Shown here in pieces: positions 1 to 10,839 of a stretch of DNA of 64,000 nt; the stretch's first letter is position 1; the number at the start of each line of letters is the position of its first letter. The position numbers were made by a program, and so were the translations under genes. This DNA is from Phellopilus nigrolimitatus (Eukaryota; Basidiomycota; Agaricomycetes; Hymenochaetales; Hymenochaetaceae): positions 248,001-312,000 of the forward strand of contig JAJOHG010000011.1 of assembly GCA_021029095.1 (NCBI GenBank). Direction: 5' to 3'. A model generated the notes under the pieces. It ran no database searches, was not told the origin of the DNA, and saw nothing but the letters and a program-made list of their open reading frames with translations.

Positions 1-715
1 GTATAGAAATTGATGTCAGCAATCTCCTTAAAAGGCAAAGCCCCCGATCACCTATCAATGACACGGCTTTGGCGACTGCCACGACGATCAAATTGGACCT
101 AAGCGAAAGCCGCTGACATTCCAGTGGCAGGCACAACACTGTCACATAAGCCATATAATCTCAGCATGTGGCCGCCGACACTCGATTCAGACCTCTAAAT
201 CTATCCTCCGTGACCAAGTTCGTTTTGCAGATTCAGATAACCCAAATCGCAGCATTTCCGCTTGTCTAAAATCATTGTCTGGCGAAGAAGGAAACACATA
301 CATTTGGCAAAGTGGCTGCAAACAAATGCGCACAGTCAAAAGCTGTGGACTAGGCGCGGTCTTTTCGACTGCATTCTAAGCGTATCCATTGTCGGGGGCT
401 AAAAAAAATTGCTCTGAAAACAAGGATGAATGTGGTCTCGGCTCACAGCTTACTGGAGCTTGTGGCTTCGTATTCGCTTAGTGACATTGTCCAAAAAATG
501 TGGGTTCATCAAAGCGATTGCTGTGACCATTGCCGCCCTTAGATGTCCAAGCCACACTGCGTTTCGTATATAATCCCTCCCAGCAACGGTTTCCCATCTC
601 AGTCCCTCACTTCACTATTAAACGTCCCGCCCAACTTCTGGCGCTATCCTCTGTGTCTACGCAGTCACATACCCCTTGCCACGCAAACTAAAGCCCCACC
701 AAAATCGTGAAAACC
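1..715. repeat. 5' flank of orphan gene copy 1, inverted match to 30.3-30.9 kb
   Basis: No gene is visible here. The stretch around 300-600 reads as the diverged reverse complement of the sequence upstream of orphan gene copy 2 (about 30.30-30.66 kb). Shared landmarks are a cacataca-tttgg-aaagtggctgcaaac stretch near 295-325, a run near 345-395 whose counterpart is at 30545-30600, and the promoter-proximal stretch at 555-715. It therefore belongs to the left arm of the large inverted duplication. Confidence 0.6.
567..574 (+). promoter_or_regulatory. TATA box of orphan gene copy 1
   Basis: TATATAAT followed by a CCCTCCCAGCAAC stretch lies about 140 bases before the ATG. The same element stands at the same place before copy 3 (32188-32195, minus strand). 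Copies 2 and 4 have TATTTAAT at the matching place. Conservation across four paralogues supports a core promoter. Confidence 0.5.
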
Positions 716-1411
716 ATGGCCCGCATTGGTCCCATGTGCGTTCGCGACTCCTTACAACACGTCTTTTCAGCTGATATCTATTACCCTCATAGCACTAACC
801 TCCCGCAGAGCATTCTCCGGGACGCAGGAAAACTAAGAATCTTTGCCACAAGTTTCGAAACCGTCCGGCCCCCCTTCAGCGTCCAGAAACGCGGCAGTCT
901 CATGTCCGGAATAAGTGTGTCCGAAGCTTGTCTTCCCGAAGCATTAAATAAGATCGTGGGTGCCGGTCAGCCTGTTGCTCCGCTCGTAGGACGACCTGAA
1001 ATTTTGGTTTGCGTCAACGTACGTGCATGTGGCTTTTCTGCTTTCGCGTGTCGGGTTCTCTAATTTCCTTTCAAGTGGCCTGGATACTCCCATGTTATAA
1101 CTAGGCACCAAGTGAAGCAGTACTTGATCATGCATTACACCACCCTGGCGGGGTTCGTCGGAGCGGTTGGAGAACAATTGGCGGACTACATCGAGGTGGC
1201 TCCGCATACACCTCTTTTTCTCCCTCGCGATGACTAACCATAAAACACGGCTTGTTAACAGGTGTGCTCCAACAGTGTAGTCTCGGCTGACGCCCAAGTG
1301 TATGAAATTTGCCGCGGCCCAAATGGTTTAACCAAGAACAACGTCTATATCCGTGGATTCAATAACACTTTTGACGGGGTCTGGCAGATTGATCTAGATG
1401 TTCGGCTTTGA
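716..1411 (+). CDS. Orphan 190-residue protein, copy 1 (multi-copy family)
   Basis: I do not recognise this family. Three exons (716-1018, 1076-1195, 1262-1411) give 190 residues. The start is the ATG at 716 in a good AAACCATGG context. Family marks are a central LVG-x-(DP)E-I-x-VCVN stretch, a WPGYSHV-x-T-x-HQ motif opening exon 2, and a FDGVWQIDLDVRL C-terminus just before the stop. No signal peptide or membrane segment is evident, so a small soluble protein is inferred. Intron positions match in all four copies, at 29544-30248, 31370-32073 and 33396-34078. This copy is fully open. It lies tail to tail with the phosphoesterase gene, an arrangement kept in the inverted second block. The function is unknown. 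Confidence 0.72.
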
Positions 1412-1698
1412 TTCACCAGTACAATTCATATCTTCCCTTCCACACTCCAGTTTTCCTGAGTCTGGCCAATTTTTGAAATTACTAATTACTCTGCATGTGT
1501 CAATTGAAGCAACCAACGTAAGATTCAGGTGTAGTATACCAATTGCACTCGTATTGAAGACGTATTGAAAGCATCTCAGGTATTCGAAGATCGTTTTAAT
1601 TTGGTGCTGCAAAAGCACTGGCTATACGATGAGGCATAAGTAGCACCTGCAGTTATATTGCTTAGCATAATTACATTGCGCAATTAAAAACAAGTTGC

Positions 1699-2580
1699 TT
1701 AGATAACGAAAACCATCGCGTCCCGAAAAGGGGGTAGGGGGGGCCTCCTGTTAGAAGCAACATTTGCCATGATCGTATCCCCCTTGGCCCAGGAAGCAAG
1801 CCCGCCAGATGCCACTCTCGCCGCGGCCGCGCTCGCAATGGGTGCCAAGTCCGCCGACCCGCCGAGCCCGCTCGCGATGCACTCGAAGGCACGCTGCGCC
1901 TCCGTCCACCGAACATGTTCGGTGCCGCGCGCGGTGTGTATGTGCCCAAACACATGCAGGCGCGGGCGCACGCGCCACACGGTGTGCAGGAGGCCCGCGC
2001 AGCCGTACCCCTCGTCGAGATGGTGCGCGGGCGGACCGTGCGTCACGAGCACGTCCACGTCTTGCGGGACGTTATTCCACACACGCGCGGCGCCCGCAGG
2101 CGCGTCCGCCGGCGCGATGCGCGGGAATGCGAACGCGTCCGTACCGTGCTTTGGCGTCTGCGCGTTGCCGTAGATGCGCAGTGTGCGCTCGCGCACCGTC
2201 ACCGAAGCGGTGGAGTCCTGGAGGTACGTCAGCCCAGGGTACGTCGCGACGAAGCGCGCCTGCACTTCGGGGTCAGTCAGGCACAGGTCATGATTTCCGC
2301 CGATGAAGATTTTGTGTGGGTGGCTTTGCGCTTGGAGCCAGGCCAGAGCGGCGTCGACCTCTTCTTCTGTCCCATGGCCGGACAGGTCGCCCGCGTGAAT
2401 CAGAATGTCGCCCTCGGGGACAGGCGGTATCTCATCCTGATGACTGTGTGTATCAGAGATGCACACGACGCGAATGCCATTGGGCTGAACTGGGACTTTT
2501 GAGGAGTCTCCAACTGACAGTGCATAGAGCCACCGGGCTGCTTTGTAGACGAGCGAAGGAGACGTAGAGGGCTGTTTCAT
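1699..2580 (-). CDS. Calcineurin-like metallophosphoesterase (MPPED/UPF0046 type), copy 1
   Basis: One intronless frame of 293 residues. The metallophosphoesterase blocks appear in order: SDTHSHQ (about residue 42), HAGDLSGHG, GGNHDL, THGPPAHH and FGHIHT. These supply the Asp, His and Asn ligands of the two-metal site. The family hydrolyses phosphodiesters or phosphomonoesters; the natural substrate of MPPED-like proteins is uncertain. The C-terminus (DTIMANVAS...RDAMVFVI) resembles the usual end of fungal relatives, so this copy looks ancestral in frame. A TATA box and CCAAT box lie upstream. A paralogue about 85-90 per cent alike by eye lies at 28373-29260 on the other strand and differs in frame at the C-terminus. 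Confidence 0.88.
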   Translation of the reverse strand: MKQPSTSPSLVYKAARWLYALSVGDSSKVPVQPNGIRVVCISDTHSHQDEIPPVPEGDILIHAGDLSGHGTEEEVDAALAWLQAQSHPHKIFIGGNHDLCLTDPEVQARFVATYPGLTYLQDSTASVTVRERTLRIYGNAQTPKHGTDAFAFPRIAPADAPAGAARVWNNVPQDVDVLVTHGPPAHHLDEGYGCAGLLHTVWRVRPRLHVFGHIHTARGTEHVRWTEAQRAFECIASGLGGSADLAPIASAAAARVASGGLASWAKGDTIMANVASNRRPPLPPFRDAMVFVI

Positions 2581-2713
2581 GGGTTCTGTGGTGTCGTGAA
2601 GTGTCCAAATTTAAATTGTTTGAAAGGAATTGTTAGATGAAAAGGCCAGTGGATAAAACGTCCACTTCTTAAATACACCAATCATAATCCTGGTCATCTA
2701 GTTTGCTCTGCGC

Positions 2714-2729
2714 TATATATAGCCATTGG
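2714..2729 (-). promoter_or_regulatory. TATA and CCAAT boxes of phosphoesterase copy 1
   Basis: On the minus strand CCAAT (2725-2729) is followed directly by GGCTATATATAGC (2714-2722), about 135 bases before the ATG at 2580. The same pair stands before copy 2 (CCAAT 28218-28222, TATA 28225-28233), although the flanks have diverged. Confidence 0.55.
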
Positions 2730-2809
2730 TGTGTTGCAGTGAGAAAACAAGCATGCACCCAAGCAAAGCTAATCTGGGTTCCAAATTGTAAATGAGTCTA
2801 ATTGAATCA

Positions 2810-3055
2810 ATATAGCCAAAAACAGAAATTACATCGTAGCCTTCGATGCGGGACGCAATGTATTTGAAGGCGTAGCAGATTCTGGATTCATGAGCAAAAT
2901 AGCTTTGGACCGCTGGCGGAGCCTCTTGTACACGACTTCGGTGCTAAAGATTGAGTCCATTTCTCCGAGGATGTCCCGTTTGAGTGCAGGGAGGCGAGGG
3001 CGAAGTGGCCAAACATTCAAAGAGCAGGATTTACAGATCATGTTGCAAGGCTAAG
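2810..3055 (+). other. Duplicated spacer with faint P450-like reading frame
   Basis: This lies between eIF2D and the phosphoesterase and matches 27890-28100 in inverted orientation. In both copies the same frame is open for about 70-80 codons. In the right copy (minus strand) it contains a SELMSRTALELL-like stretch resembling the region before helix F in some basidiomycete P450s. It may be an old gene fragment inside the duplicated block. It could also be chance; the support is weak. Confidence 0.2.
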
Positions 3056-3176
3056 TAATACAAAACTTCTTTCAAATCTGTTCAAAGTCAATCTCAACAA
3101 ACCAACAGATAAATTTGGCATGCCAGCTTACAGAATTACACCATACACCTCTTTTGCTTCCACCACGACTCACTTC

Positions 3177-5312
3177 CTATTTCTTCTTCTCCGTCAAGTC
3201 GGCCGTCTCGACCCACTTCTTCGGGACGCCGCGCGCGAGGAGCAGCTCCGCGACGGCCTTGATCTGGCGGCCCTGCACCATGACCTCGAGCCCGGCGTTC
3301 TTGCCGGGAAGCGGCGCGACGGCCGTCGCCGACGCGCACGCACGGCGCAGCGCTTCGGCCAGCGCGTCCGCCGCGAGGCCGTACGGCTCGAAGCCCGTGA
3401 TGAGCGTGCACGCCTTGCGCCCCTGGCGCAGCTTCACGGCGACGGAGATGGGCTCGAGTTTGCCCTTCCTGTTGTGGACGGGGTAGTTTAAGCGAAAGAG
3501 AAGATTGAGCGCGCGTGACAGAACGCACTTGAGCACGGGGTCCTGGCCGTCCGCCTCGATGCGGTACCACGGCTGCATCTTCTCGAGCAGGCGGCGCGTG
3601 AGCTCGTCGCGCTTCGTGAACTCCGGCACGTCGTTGCCCTTGGTAACGAGCACGCCGCGCAGGAGGTCGTCGATGTTGATGAACTGCTGTTGGTGCGGGT
3701 TCACGAGCGACTTTGCAGTGATGTACGCGTTCAGGATCGCCTTTACTTCCGGGAGCGCGTACAGTGCCGTCGAGCTAAGAACAGATCCACGTTCAGCATG
3801 AGCGTGTAAGAGATAGAAGATAAAACGCGTACTCCTTCTCGCCCTCTTCGAACAGGCGTATGCTCTGCTGATGTGGCTTCCACAGCTCAATTACTGCCAT
3901 CTCGTGGGGCTTGCTCGCCTCTGCAGCCTCGCGTTCCTCGCGCTTCTCGCGCTTCGCCTCGGCCTCGCCGAGAGTGCGGTACACGCGGTGCGCCGCGGCA
4001 TCGGGGTGGGCGGCGGACACGGAGAGGACGTGCACATCGCCGCCGCCCTTGCCCTTCGACTCCTTCAGGCGCAGGAGGCCCTCCTTTTCGGCGGACTTGA
4101 GGAAGGCCGTGAGATTCTTATGGGAGGAGTGCTTGATGTCGATGGGCGTAGGCCCCGGGGCGTGGGCTGGACGCGCAGGGAGGATGTGCGCGGTGTAGAA
4201 GAGTGTGGAGGGGATGGGGAAGGAGGCGGGCGGGAGGGCGGCGATGGATGTGCGAATCGCTTGCAGGAGTGCGGAGCGCAAAATCGAAGATACATCTGGG
4301 GAGACGTAAGGACCTCAGAGGACATAACTTACTGAGGACTTGCCGTGAGGACCCAGAGGTGGCAATTCATCTTCAAGCCCCCCTTCAACCGGCTCATCAG
4401 CATCCAAAGGCGGAGGCGGCGGCGTCTCATCTGCAGGCGCGATGGCCGCTGCCCCTCGTTCCTCCCCGGGCTCTTGCTCGCCCTCAGCGCCCTCGGACGG
4501 AACCTTGTACGGCATCGGGTCGGGCGGGTCGCCGCGGCTGCCCATCTCCCAGAGCTTGTCCTTGATGACGTGCAGGATGTTCACCGCCTTGCCCTTCGCG
4601 CCGTCCGCGCGCAGCTGGACGTCGGACACGGCCATGCGCCCGACGGCGAGCGGCGCGCCGATGGCGCCGGGCGTGTAGCACGTCACGGCGACGAGCTGCC
4701 CCGTGCGGAGGCCGCCGGTGTGCTCGACGACTTGCTGACCGGCGCGGGTCAGCGGGTCACGCAGATGGGGGACGCGCACTCACCTCCGGCGACCATGAGG
4801 TCGGCGCCGCCTATGAGAATGGGGATGACGATGGAGGGCGTGGAGAGGAAGGGGACGAGGCGCTGGTGTTTCCAGAGCGTATAGACTGAGTAGAGAGTTA
4901 GTTGGAATTATATGTGGAATAGATCATGAGAAACGTACTTGTCGGAATGAGGTCGGTGTTCCCTTTACCGAGCGTAAACCAAAGGGGCTCTCCATCTGAA
5001 GAGAGGTATGCGACCTGAGCTACAGTCATCAGACTTTATTCACATCTCAAGCACATAGAGAGTCGGAACATACACCTGGCTCCCCGGTGTGCGTGGTGAA
5101 CTTGACGGACTGCAGGCCGTCGGGAACGAGGAGGTCGCCAGCCTCGGGTTGTGCGTCAGTGAGAGCAAAGTCTTGGAGCACGCGCAACTTGAGCTTTCTC
5201 CGATCCGAGTTCCTTAGCGGCGCTACACGGCGACGTTAACTGAGTAAAACTGAAAGCATGGCGCGCGCTGCGGACCTGAGGTTTTGAGGTCGTCGAGCGG
5301 TTTCTTGAACAT
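3177..5312 (-). CDS. TMA64: Translation initiation factor eIF2D / ligatin (Tma64)
   Basis: Spliced gene starting MFKKPLDDLKTS at 5312 and ending EKKK at 3177. The N-terminal part carries the DRRKLKLRV segment and the PUA region (IGGADLMVAGG, then VVEHTGGLRTGQLVAV). A middle acidic, proline-rich linker follows near 4320-4480. The C-terminal half has a SWIB/MDM2-like domain (VKAILNAYITAKSLVNPHQQ) and a SUI1 domain (TLITGFEPYG, then VMVQGRQIKAVAELLLARGV). eIF2D places or removes tRNA at the ribosomal P site during non-canonical initiation and recycling in the cytosol. Introns include one right after codon 12 and one near 4780. Partial second copies at 9098-9609 (N-terminal) and 27255-27751 (C-terminal) mark a broken paralogue. 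It is divergent from the HMGB gene at 5885. Confidence 0.9.
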
Positions 5313-5884
5313 CGTGTGCGATGAGCAAGCTGTATGCACAAGCGGTGGCGTGAGACCAATTCTGTCTAGAAGCAGAAGTCCGCTTGAAGTCCGACGGGGG
5401 ATTGCCGGTGGGGATAGGGCAAAGCCAGGACGCCCGCAGAGCAAGCCAGCAAACGCCTCCCACTGTGCGAGTCGTATAGGCCTTGCAGCCATTTCCCATT
5501 TGGCCCTTATTTGCGCCTTGCTCCCCTACAGTCGCATCCCGTCCCGTCCTCCCTCGTCCACCGACGCTTTTGCTCTTTGTCAACTCTTCACAGTACGTCT
5601 CTCCTCTCCTCTCCACGTCGTCTGTGCCCCCCGCATCGATAAGCGGCGGGCGCAGCGGGCGCGCGCACTTGTGGGCCGTGTGTGCATATAGGCGCGTCAC
5701 GCCCAGACGCGTGCCCGAGACGCGCGTGCCCACCTCGTGACGCGTCGTACCGCTTCCTCCGCTGCGCGACACCGCTCGCCTGCGCGGCGACGCCGTCGTC
5801 TGTTGCAACGACACGTCTTATCGTCGCGAGAACACGAGATTGTGCTGACTGTTTCCTGTTTTCGTGCGCTCGCGCTGCCTGCAG
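5313..5884. promoter_or_regulatory. Divergent promoter between eIF2D and HMGB
   Basis: A 572-base spacer between two genes read away from each other. The plus strand is rich in pyrimidine runs (CTCTCC and TTGTC stretches around 5575-5615), as is common upstream of strongly expressed basidiomycete genes. No clear TATA box is seen. A long minus-strand reading frame across it (5236-5814) is probably a shadow of the GC-rich composition. Confidence 0.4.
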
Positions 5885-6484
5885 ATGCCGAAGGAAGCCA
5901 CCGCTAAGAAGGTCCGTGCGGTTTGTTGTTTCGCTATGCTGTTGCTCGTTCGCTTGCCGCGTCTGACGCCGTCTGCCGCCAGACTCGCAAGGCCCCTGCT
6001 GAGAAGCCCGCCGCCCGCGGCAAGGCCAAGAAGGACCCCAATGCGCCGAAACGCGCCCTCTCCGCGTACATGTTCTTCAGCCAGGACTGGCGCGAGAGGA
6101 TCAAGGCGGAGAATCCCGATGCGGGCTTCGGTCAGTCTCAGCTTTCGCTATCTGGGTTTGTGTTGACGTGACTTCTGACACATGTCTTTCGTGTTCTCGT
6201 AGGCGAAGTTGGTAAGCTGCTCGGAGCAAAGTGGAAAGAGCTCGACGACTCGGAGAAGAAGGTGCGTGTTGCGCTGCTTCGTGTTTCAGAAACGTCAGGT
6301 CTGACAGCCAATCATAGCCGTACATCGAGCAGGCTGCCCGCGATAAGACCCGCGCCGAGGAGGAGAAAGCCAGCTACGACGTGCGTTCGCTTTGCCTTTC
6401 CCTCTCTCGCCTACTTCGCACGCTAACACACTCTAACAACAGGGGAAGAACAGCGGAGCCGGCGACGAGGACGACGACGAGTAG
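5885..6484 (+). CDS. NHP6: HMG-box chromatin protein (Nhp6-like)
   Basis: Five exons encode a protein of roughly 110 residues: a short basic start (MPKEATAKK), a lysine-rich arm ([20 protein letters not shown]), one HMG box continuing through [14 protein letters not shown] and [20 protein letters not shown], and an acidic tail DEDDDE. This is the Nhp6/HMGB layout. These proteins bind and bend DNA in the minor groove and help FACT and remodellers in the nucleus. Four introns of roughly 60-100 bases interrupt it, each with a GT-AG pair. The start is the ATG at 5885, directly followed by the usual lysine-rich stretch. It sits in the unduplicated centre of the inverted duplication. Confidence 0.93.
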
Positions 6485-7072
6485 TCGACTCCTCTGTAGC
6501 TTTCTAGCTTGTCATTATGCGCATACTCAATATCCGACCTCAGAACCTTCGATTTCTCTGCTGCTGCTCGTTCTCTCTGTTTGCTAGTGCACCTCTTGCC
6601 TGTCTTTGCTGCCAGACGCACCAGCCGCCCCTAATTTATTAAACGGTTCTCCCGATTCAGTGGACCTGTCTGCTCGCTCCGTTTGCCTTCTGCCTTCCGT
6701 ATTTTATGATCTCGCCCTGTGTATGTAGATGTACGTAGAGTAAAGTTATATAAAAAAGGATTGGTGTAAAAATGGCGCTGAGCATGTGCCGCGGTGGGGA
6801 GCGGAGCGGTGCACTAGTGACTGCGGCACCAAGCGAGGCAGGCGCTAGTGATGTCACGAGCAGGCAGGTGTTCTGTCGCGACGTCGACGCCTCTCCTTCT
6901 CCATCAACGACGACGGCGTCAACGGGCCAACGGCGACGACGAAGCACACGTGCGGCCCCACTACGTACTTACTCTAAACCAGCAACCCTATTAGCGTGTC
7001 CTGATCCGCACTTTCATCTCCACCACCACCCAACTACGCACATACACCACCTCAACACCGCAGAGCTCAGAT
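6485..7072. other. Intergenic stretch between HMGB and OSBP genes
   Basis: This 588-base gap holds the 3' untranslated region of the HMGB gene (AT-rich up to about 6770) and the promoter and leader of the next gene. I see no further gene in it. Confidence 0.6.
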
Positions 7073-8833
7073 ATGGCAAGCACCGTAGAGGTGCGCTTCC
7101 CCTTCATCACATGTCGGTCGAGCTGAGCGACGTCCGATGAGCAGCCCGACGCCGTGCCCGCAGCACAGCGCGGCAGCTGGACATCCTTCCTCAAATCGTG
7201 AGTGCCGCCCTTCGTGCCTCACGCCGCGGTGGGCGCTGGACAGGAATACTGAACGAATCGATGCGCGCCCTGCCTCTTCTCTCGTCTGTAGCATCGCGAC
7301 CTTCACCGGCGACCTCTCGTCCCTCACCGCCCCGCCGTTCATCCTTTCTCCGATCTCCCTCACCGAGTTTCCTGGTATGTCGCTCGTCCGTTCATGAAAG
7401 GAGCATAACGCTTATTTCTCCGGATTGCATTGCTGCCACTTACTTTGATCGACTGCCGTACACTTGGACTAATTCTGCTTGGGTACTTGCTGCTGATCAC
7501 AGCGTACTGGTGCGAGCGTCCTGAGCTGTTCGCGGCTATCGCAGACGGGCCGACAGCTGAGGACAGGGCGCTCAGAGTGCTCAAGTGGTTCATCGTGAGT
7601 AGCAAGCAATTCTCCGAGGATCGTCCGGTGACGCTTTTGCTACTGCACGGCAGAGCACACTCAAGGGCCAATACACAACGCGCAACGAGTCGATGGGCTC
7701 GGAGAAGAAACCCCTGAACCCGGTGCTTGGCGAGTACGTCCCCGTTCTCTCGCTCGGCCTCTCACGGCTCCTGCGCTCGTGCTGAATGACGCTGCCATAC
7801 TTGCACAGGCTCTTCTATGGCCGCTGGCCGGACAAGAACGGGCGCGGGCTCACGGAGCTCGTCGTCGAGCAGGTCTCGCACCACCCGCCGATCACCGCGT
7901 ATTATATCTCGAACGAGTCGAAGGGGCTCGCGCTGCAGGGCCACAACGCGCAGAAAACGTCGTTCAGCGGCGCGAGCATCATCGGTGCGCTCTGACTTTG
8001 ACAAGGATTCGCGAAGGCCGACATGCTCATTCTTTGTTTCGCGTATTCTTCTTCAGTGAAGCAGATCGGGCACGCCATCCTGACGCTCGACCTCCCATCT
8101 GGCGAGAAGGAGACATACCTAATCACGCTCCCGCGGCTCGTCATCGCTGGTCTTCTTGTAGGCAGCCCATACATCGAGCTCTCGGAATCATCCTACATCG
8201 CTTCTTCGACGGGCTACCTGTCTACTGTACGTTTCCCTCAATTATTGATCGCACATCCTCCTGATTACAGACATTCGAATAGATTGATTATTCCGGCAAG
8301 GGCTACTTCTCGGGCAAGGCACACACCCTCAAGGCGATCGTGACGAACCCGACGCTGACGGCCGCGCACCCGCTGTACGTGGTCGAGGGCCAGTGGGACG
8401 CGATCTCGCACGACAAGAAGACGGGCGCGGAGTTCACGAACGTGACGTCGCCGAAGGAGGAGGTGAACGTCGCGCCCATCGACGCGCAGGCAGACTCGTT
8501 CGAGAGCCGGCGGCTGTGGAAGAAGGTCGCGGACGGCATCCGCACGGGCGACTTCGACACGGCGAGCAGGGAGAAGGGCAAGATCGAGAACGAGCAGCGC
8601 CAGCGGCGGCGCGACGAGCAGGCACGCGGCGAGAAGTGGCAGCTGAAGCACTTTGTGCGCATCGAGAGCGATCCGGAGTGTGAGTTCTTGCCTTTATTTA
8701 TTCTATTCTATATCACTAACTATTTGATGCAATGAATGCTGCAGACGAGAAGCTCGGCCACCTCTTCAAGGCGAACCCGCCGATAGAGGACTGCTACGTC
8801 TTCCAGCACAACGCACCTCCCCACGCCCAATGA
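7073..8833 (+). CDS. Oxysterol-binding protein, short Kes1/Osh4 type
   Basis: Spliced gene from MASTVE (7073) to QHNAPPHAQ (stop at 8831-8833). It has the OSBP fingerprint EQVSHHPP (near 7867), preceded by [18 protein letters not shown], the standard lipid-binding core. No PH or ankyrin domain precedes the core, so it belongs to the short Osh4/Kes1 class. These proteins exchange sterol and PI4P between membranes. The end has a charged stretch ([18 protein letters not shown]) and the family's late segment with RIESDPEYEKLGHLF. At least seven introns occur; the first leaves a 6-codon first exon. No frame break was seen. Confidence 0.9.
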
Positions 8834-9097
8834 ACTGTCTAGCCGGCGCTACGTGCACGGCAGCCCCTTACCTCCTGCCATGATGTACTGGCCTCTACCC
8901 CGCAATTGTAATACTCTACACGATGTTATAGAACGCTTTAGTTATACCACCTTTGTTTTTGTTCCATTGGTCGTCCGCGGACGGCGATTGTTGGTCCATC
9001 TGGCCAAATTGGGATGTGATGCATGGCAATCGGCGTCGACCTTCGTTGACGGCGGTGCAGGAGCCTATGTGATTGCTACTGTTTTTCAGCGCGAACG

Positions 9098-9609
9098 ATG
9101 TTCAGGAACCCGCTCGCCAACCTCAAAACGCCAGGTGGGCATCGTACGCGGTGCCTTTCAATTTATGCTGATTAGTGTCTAAGCCATTGTCAAGTCCCTC
9201 TGAGGCAATCAGATCGTAAAAGGCTCAAGCAGCGCGTGCTGAAGGATTTCGGACTCGCCGACGCACCTCCCGAGACTGGCAAGTTCCTGGTGCCCGATCG
9301 CTCGCAGTCTGTCAAGTTCAAGACGCATACGAGCGAGCTTGGGGTATGCGTTCGTCGCCAAAGAATGAACAGGATCTGATGACTGCAGCACAGGTCGCGT
9401 ACCTCTCCTCGGACGAAGAGCCCTTCTGGTTCGCATTAGAATCGGGAAAAGGGACGAGCGAACTCGTTTAGACAGTACGACCTGCCATCTACCAGGATGA
9501 AGGCGGACCTGATTGTCCCGCTGTGGAATTACCGGCGTCTCCTCACCGCCCTGCGCTCCCCTGCCATCGTCCCTTACCTTGTCGGTAGCGCCGACCTCCT
9601 GCTCTTCTA
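9098..9609 (+). pseudogene. eIF2D second copy, N-terminal fragment
   Basis: The start MFRNPLANLKTP is followed by an intron in the same place as in the full gene. Then come PLRQSDRKRLKQRVLKDFGL and SQSVKFKTHTSELG, and after a second intron VAYLSSDEEPFWFALESGKG. The frame meets TAG after SELV, where the intact gene reads on as I-P-T. A recognisable piece (LRSPAIVPYLVGSADLLLF) follows in another frame and then ends. Everything after the middle of the PUA region is missing. It is on the plus strand, opposite to the intact gene, and points towards the C-terminal fragment at 27255. Confidence 0.85.
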
Positions 9610-10839
9610 AGGTGTGTGTGCGCGCGTCCCTTGTGCGGCTGACCCGCCTTTGCTGATGTGGCTCTGGAGTCGGACTCCTTAACAGACACGTGACATAATC
9701 GTTTGGGATGAATCACCTGATGAGTAACCTTACTTACGCAGTCTCGCGATCTCGTTTCCCATCCTTTGAATCCTTTCGATCTAAAATTCGCATCGCAGTT
9801 TGTCGAACGGGAATAAACCATTTTCTACAGACCAAATCTCCAAGCTATGACAATATCCTGGTTAGTTTTACCCGAATTTCTTTCCGGCGGGCGTACATCG
9901 TGCTCATTCCTCAGAAGATATACAACACCCACGATGGACTCACGAAAGACCAACTCTCCGCTATGATCCCGTTGAGATTCCAGAGCAGCGCTGGAACTAG
10001 TGTTCGCGACACCGTGATCCCCGACAAGGCAGCCTACACCACAGGTACAAACTAACCTGTGTTTCCAAAGGATGCACTTTCATTTCTTTCTATGTCAATG
10101 TATATTTTCCGTTTGCTAATACAAACAACTCGTGGTTTTTCCCCGATTTAATGGCTAGTGTGTCATCTATCGTCTAGATCTCGGCCCTGACACAGTGCGA
10201 GTTTATCAACCTAGCTATGCTAGTCACGATATTAGCAAAGCAGATTGCGCTTGTCATTAATGTAAGTTTCCGTTTAATTTCTTCTGCATAAAAGGCACTA
10301 ACCTTGTTTGACCTATATGAATGCAGCTTACTTCCCATCTCGCGAAGTGTCGAGCTGGATTCCGTTCTCCATCTGTCAAGCCTATCTCGCTGAGACCTAA
10401 GTACACCCGTCTTCCCTGCGTCTCCTGGAGAAGCTGTATTTGTTATCTTCATCAACCAAATATTCGCATCCAGAGAAGCCTCAAACCATGACTAGGAACG
10501 GACGGCCTCTAAGCTGCTTGTGTAACTTGCTGCCTCTCCTACTACGTCATCTTGGCCCTTCCTCTCTTTCTTCGAATTACTCGGGCTTAATCCCGGGCAA
10601 AGATGACCGAGGACGAAGGATACTTTATAAGGCTGTGCAAGATACACTGATTGGCTTGCTTTCTTGAATTCTTTATCAGTCATCCCATTGATTATACGGA
10701 GAAACACGGTAGAATCTGTGCTCCTTCCAGGCCGATGCGGTCTACATGGATTCTTTTTAAAATTTTGGTTCTGCAATAAAAGGGCTCGACGTCTAAGAAT
10801 ACTAGTCGGGCTTATCCCATCCTTCGAATCTTCTGAATC
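9610..10839. other. Gene-poor stretch with unassigned short frames
   Basis: No recognisable gene. A plus-strand frame at 9708-10055 (115 codons) and two spliced-looking pieces near 10170-10400 stay open, but I match them to no family. They may be eroded gene remains at the point where the second eIF2D copy was broken. The last 100 bases are the promoter and leader of the following P450 gene. Confidence 0.4.

Noticed and set aside
1769..2567. Several long plus-strand frames opposite phosphoesterase copy 1, and their mirror images at 28445-29157
   Set aside because: They are antisense shadows of a GC-rich gene. Arg/Ala/Pro bias and the presence of the true gene explain them.
5236..5814. A 192-codon minus-strand frame in the eIF2D/HMGB spacer
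   Set aside because: It overlaps the first eIF2D exon in another frame and the divergent promoter. No recognisable content.
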